From Jiella pacifica (GTDB lineage Bacteria; Pseudomonadota; Alphaproteobacteria; Rhizobiales; Rhizobiaceae): a stretch of 35,570 nt of DNA. The notes beneath the pieces are model-generated. The model was not told the origin of the DNA. It was given only the letters and a program-made list of their open reading frames with translations, and did not search any database. Shown in pieces: positions 34,250 through 35,570 of the stretch. Where the stretch lies: positions 1-35,570 of the forward strand of contig NZ_JAAAMG010000034.1 in NCBI RefSeq assembly GCF_010500815.1. Direction: 5' to 3'. The translations under genes were made by a program, and so were the position numbers. The first letter of the stretch is position 1. Each line of letters starts with the position of its first letter.

Positions 34250-34811
34250 GAGCGGCGGTCCACGAGGCCGGGTTCATCGGACGATCCTGGGCGCGCTCCC
34301 GGAGATCACCACCGTCTCCAAGAGGCTCCTTCAGTGCCTTACTGTCCTCTTCCCGGGCATGGCGGCGGCGCTGCAGGCTGTTCCGGCTCAAGGCGCCCCC
34401 GCTGGGTCTCTGCAGGTCGAGCACGCTGACGTCGTGCTTCCGCGGAAGACCGGGGAGCCGCTGGAGGCCTACCTCGTCATCTGGAACTCATCCTCTCGAT
34501 ATCGGTCTCTGGTCGACGTCCGCAGCCCCGTTATCGCCGGGCTGTCCGTGGCGAGTGGCATCGGAGCGCACGCGGCGTTGACATCCGGGCCGATGGAGCC
34601 GCTTTCGATCCCGCCCCGGTCGGAACTCCTGATGAAGAGATCCGGCTTGCACATGGAAATAGAAGCGACGGGCTCCCCGCTGAAACCCCAAGGAAAGATC
34701 CCTCTCACTCTCGTGTTCGGCGACGGCGAAAGCCAGATGGTGACCGCCGAGATCCGCGCCCCGGGCGAGAAGCTCGAGGATCATCATCACGCAGAAGCGC
34801 GAGCCGACTGA
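34236..34811 (+). CDS. PCu(A)C-like periplasmic protein with a reduced metal site
   Basis: 191 residues from ATG at 34236; a GTG at 34224 would add four. A hydrophobic stretch near residues 30-55 serves as signal or anchor. The domain resembles PCu(A)C (VEHADVVLPRKTGEPLEAYL, then LSIPPRSELLMKRSGLHMEI and FGDGESQMVTAEI), but only the GLHM pair of the usual H-M-H-M site is obvious. A His-rich tail (DHHHAE) may bind metal. Translationally coupled to merR by overlap. The function as copper chaperone is uncertain. Confidence 0.65.
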   Translation: MISIRSGGPRGRVHRTILGALPEITTVSKRLLQCLTVLFPGMAAALQAVPAQGAPAGSLQVEHADVVLPRKTGEPLEAYLVIWNSSSRYRSLVDVRSPVIAGLSVASGIGAHAALTSGPMEPLSIPPRSELLMKRSGLHMEIEATGSPLKPQGKIPLTLVFGDGESQMVTAEIRAPGEKLEDHHHAEARAD

Positions 34812-34841
34812 CGGCATTTACCGTCGCGGCAGTCGCCCTCG

Positions 34842-35447
34842 TCAGACGACGTGAGCCGGCCGGAGCCGGCAGGCCTGCGCGACCTCCGGCGTTTCGACCT
34901 GCACCGTGCAGTGCTCGATCCCGAACTTGTCGTGCATTTCGCCCGGAAGCCGCGACATCATCGCGTCGGTCGCCTCCCGGTCCGTGCAGACGAGGTGGAC
35001 GGTCATCGCGGTCTCGGTAGTGCTCATCCCCCAGACATGAAGGTCGTGTACCTCCTCCACGCAATCCGCCGCCGCGAGGTGCACGCGAACCGCGTCGAGG
35101 TCTATCCCCGGTGGGACCGCGTCGACGGCGAGCCTGATGGAATCCTTCAAGAGCCCCCAGGTGCCGACCAGGATGACTGCCGCGATGACCAGACTGACGG
35201 CAGGGTCGAGCCAGGTCCAGCCCGTCCACATGATCAGCAGCGCGGCGACGATGACCCCGACCGTCACGGCCGTGTCGGCTGCCATGTGGAGAAAGGCACC
35301 GCGGATGTTGAGGTCGCCCTTGCGGCCGGACATGAACAGCCAGGCCGTGATGCCGTTGACGAACACGCCGACCACTGCGACCCAGAGGACGGTGGAGGTG
35401 GCGACTGGCTCGGGCTCGATCAGGCGACGGATCGCCTCCCATCCGAT
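34842..35447 (-). pseudogene. Cation diffusion facilitator (CzcD/DmeF-like), N-terminus removed by an IS
   Basis: The minus-strand frame covers the second half of a CDF exporter: a transmembrane segment in VVGVFVNGITAWLFM, the metal-site motif HMAAD in TM5 (HxxxD), TM6, and the C-terminal cytoplasmic domain (DLHVWGMSTTETAMTVHLVC). Upstream of 35375 the homology continues as GWEAIRRLIEPEP up to 35447 and stops exactly where the IS3-family left end begins. The first three or so membrane helices are missing from the window; they may lie beyond the element. CDF proteins export Zn, Co, Cd or Ni by proton antiport. Confidence 0.85.
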
Positions 35448-35493
35448 TGTCCCCCGTCAGCGCCTATCGCACAGATTTGAGGTTGTGATGTGA

Positions 35494-35550
35494 GGAGGGT
35501 TTGGGCTTCGTCGTAGTGACGAAGGAACGAAGATGAAGCCCAAACCCTCC
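35494..35550. repeat. 16-bp perfect inverted repeat enclosing the transposase start signals
   Basis: Arms GGAGGGTTTGGGCTTC (35494-35509) and GAAGCCCAAACCCTCC (35535-35550) are perfect, with a 25-base loop. The ribosome binding site AAGGA sits in the loop and the ATG (35533-35535) at the base of the right arm. In an RNA read through from outside the element the stem could hide the start and limit transposase synthesis. Confidence 0.7.
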
Positions 35551-35570
35551 AATCCAAAATCGCCGGCCAA
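35533..35570 (+). CDS. IS3-family OrfA, first codons only
   Basis: ATG at 35533 with AAGGA 6 bases before it opens a frame MKPKPSNPKSPA that leaves the window. Such Pro/Lys-rich starts precede the helix-turn-helix of OrfA in one branch of IS3 elements. Only 12 complete codons are visible, so the call rests on these, the ribosome binding site and the TG-type element end at 35448. Confidence 0.55.
   Translation, partial: MKPKPSNPKSPA

Larger units (their letters stand above)
35448..35570 (+). mobile_element. Left end of an IS3-family element (cut by window end)
   Basis: A TG-initial end (TGTCCCCCGTCAGCGCC) starts at the base after the interrupted CDF gene. It is followed by about 85 bp of leader and the start of an orfA-like frame beginning MKPKPSNPKSPA. 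That N-terminus resembles OrfA proteins of one IS3 subgroup. Most of the element is outside the window. Confidence 0.65.

Noticed and set aside
1-35570. CRISPR arrays, tRNA or rRNA genes
   Set aside because: No regularly spaced repeats and no recognisable tRNA or rRNA sequence were seen.

Overview
The window is a segment of a conjugative repABC-type plasmid (or secondary replicon) from an alphaproteobacterium, most probably Hyphomicrobiales/Rhizobiales. The basis is an intact repABC replication/partition operon, a Ti-plasmid-like trb mating-pair operon ending in a traR-type LuxR gene, DUF1419 and DUF3991/toprim accessory genes typical of rhizobial plasmids, and high-GC codon use throughout. 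Exact genus cannot be read from the sequence.

Layout. (1) 1-6135, decayed left flank: the tail of an IS66 transposase, a stretch with strong dyads, two small hypothetical genes, a truncated NUDIX gene fused tail-to-tail with a truncated and frameshifted SAM-methylase/helicase gene, and a frameshifted DUF1419 gene. (2) 6359-10330, stability and accessory genes: a FitA/VapC-like antitoxin-toxin pair, a DUF3991/toprim gene, and a long HipA-family kinase with an extra N-terminal domain that resembles AbiEi-type antitoxins, its promoter flanked by 17-bp direct repeats. (3) 10476-14409, repABC on the minus strand with a predicted antisense RNA between repB and repC, a repA operator, and candidate centromere sites (core GTCGCAAAYGAC) 3' of repC and at the repA stop. 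(4) 14838-25120, trbBCDEJKLFGHI and traR on the plus strand, divergent from repABC as in Ti plasmids, but with no traI (AHL synthase) in front of trbB and no DNA-processing tra genes or oriT in view. (5) 25318-29050, a scrap zone: an IS3 transposase fragment fused to a flavin-monooxygenase tail, a broken apbE/nosX-like gene, a pseudoazurin gene with an internal amber codon, an intact HPP-CBS membrane protein, a broken PIN gene and a truncated IS3-family element. (6) 29131-35570, a heavy-metal island: a dead MerR gene, an HMA metal chaperone, a P1B-2 type Zn/Cd/Pb ATPase, DUF411, PCu(A)C and Sco copper proteins, a live MerR gene, a second PCu(A)C-like protein and a CDF exporter cut by an IS3-family element at the right edge.

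How it works together. The replication, partition and mating genes are intact while most cargo on both sides carries frameshifts, stops or truncations, so the backbone appears to be under selection and the cargo is being turned over by insertion sequences. The metal island still looks operational: three copies of one MerR-type operator (CTCCTC-N9-GAGGA core) lie before the HMA gene, before the ATPase gene and before the intact merR, while the merR gene next to the first operator has lost its start codon and gained a stop. The most interesting signals are the AbiEi-like/HipA fusion with its repeat-flanked promoter, the non-canonical candidate parS sites, the three-operator MerR regulon, and the traR gene with every canonical AHL-pocket residue but no linked synthase.
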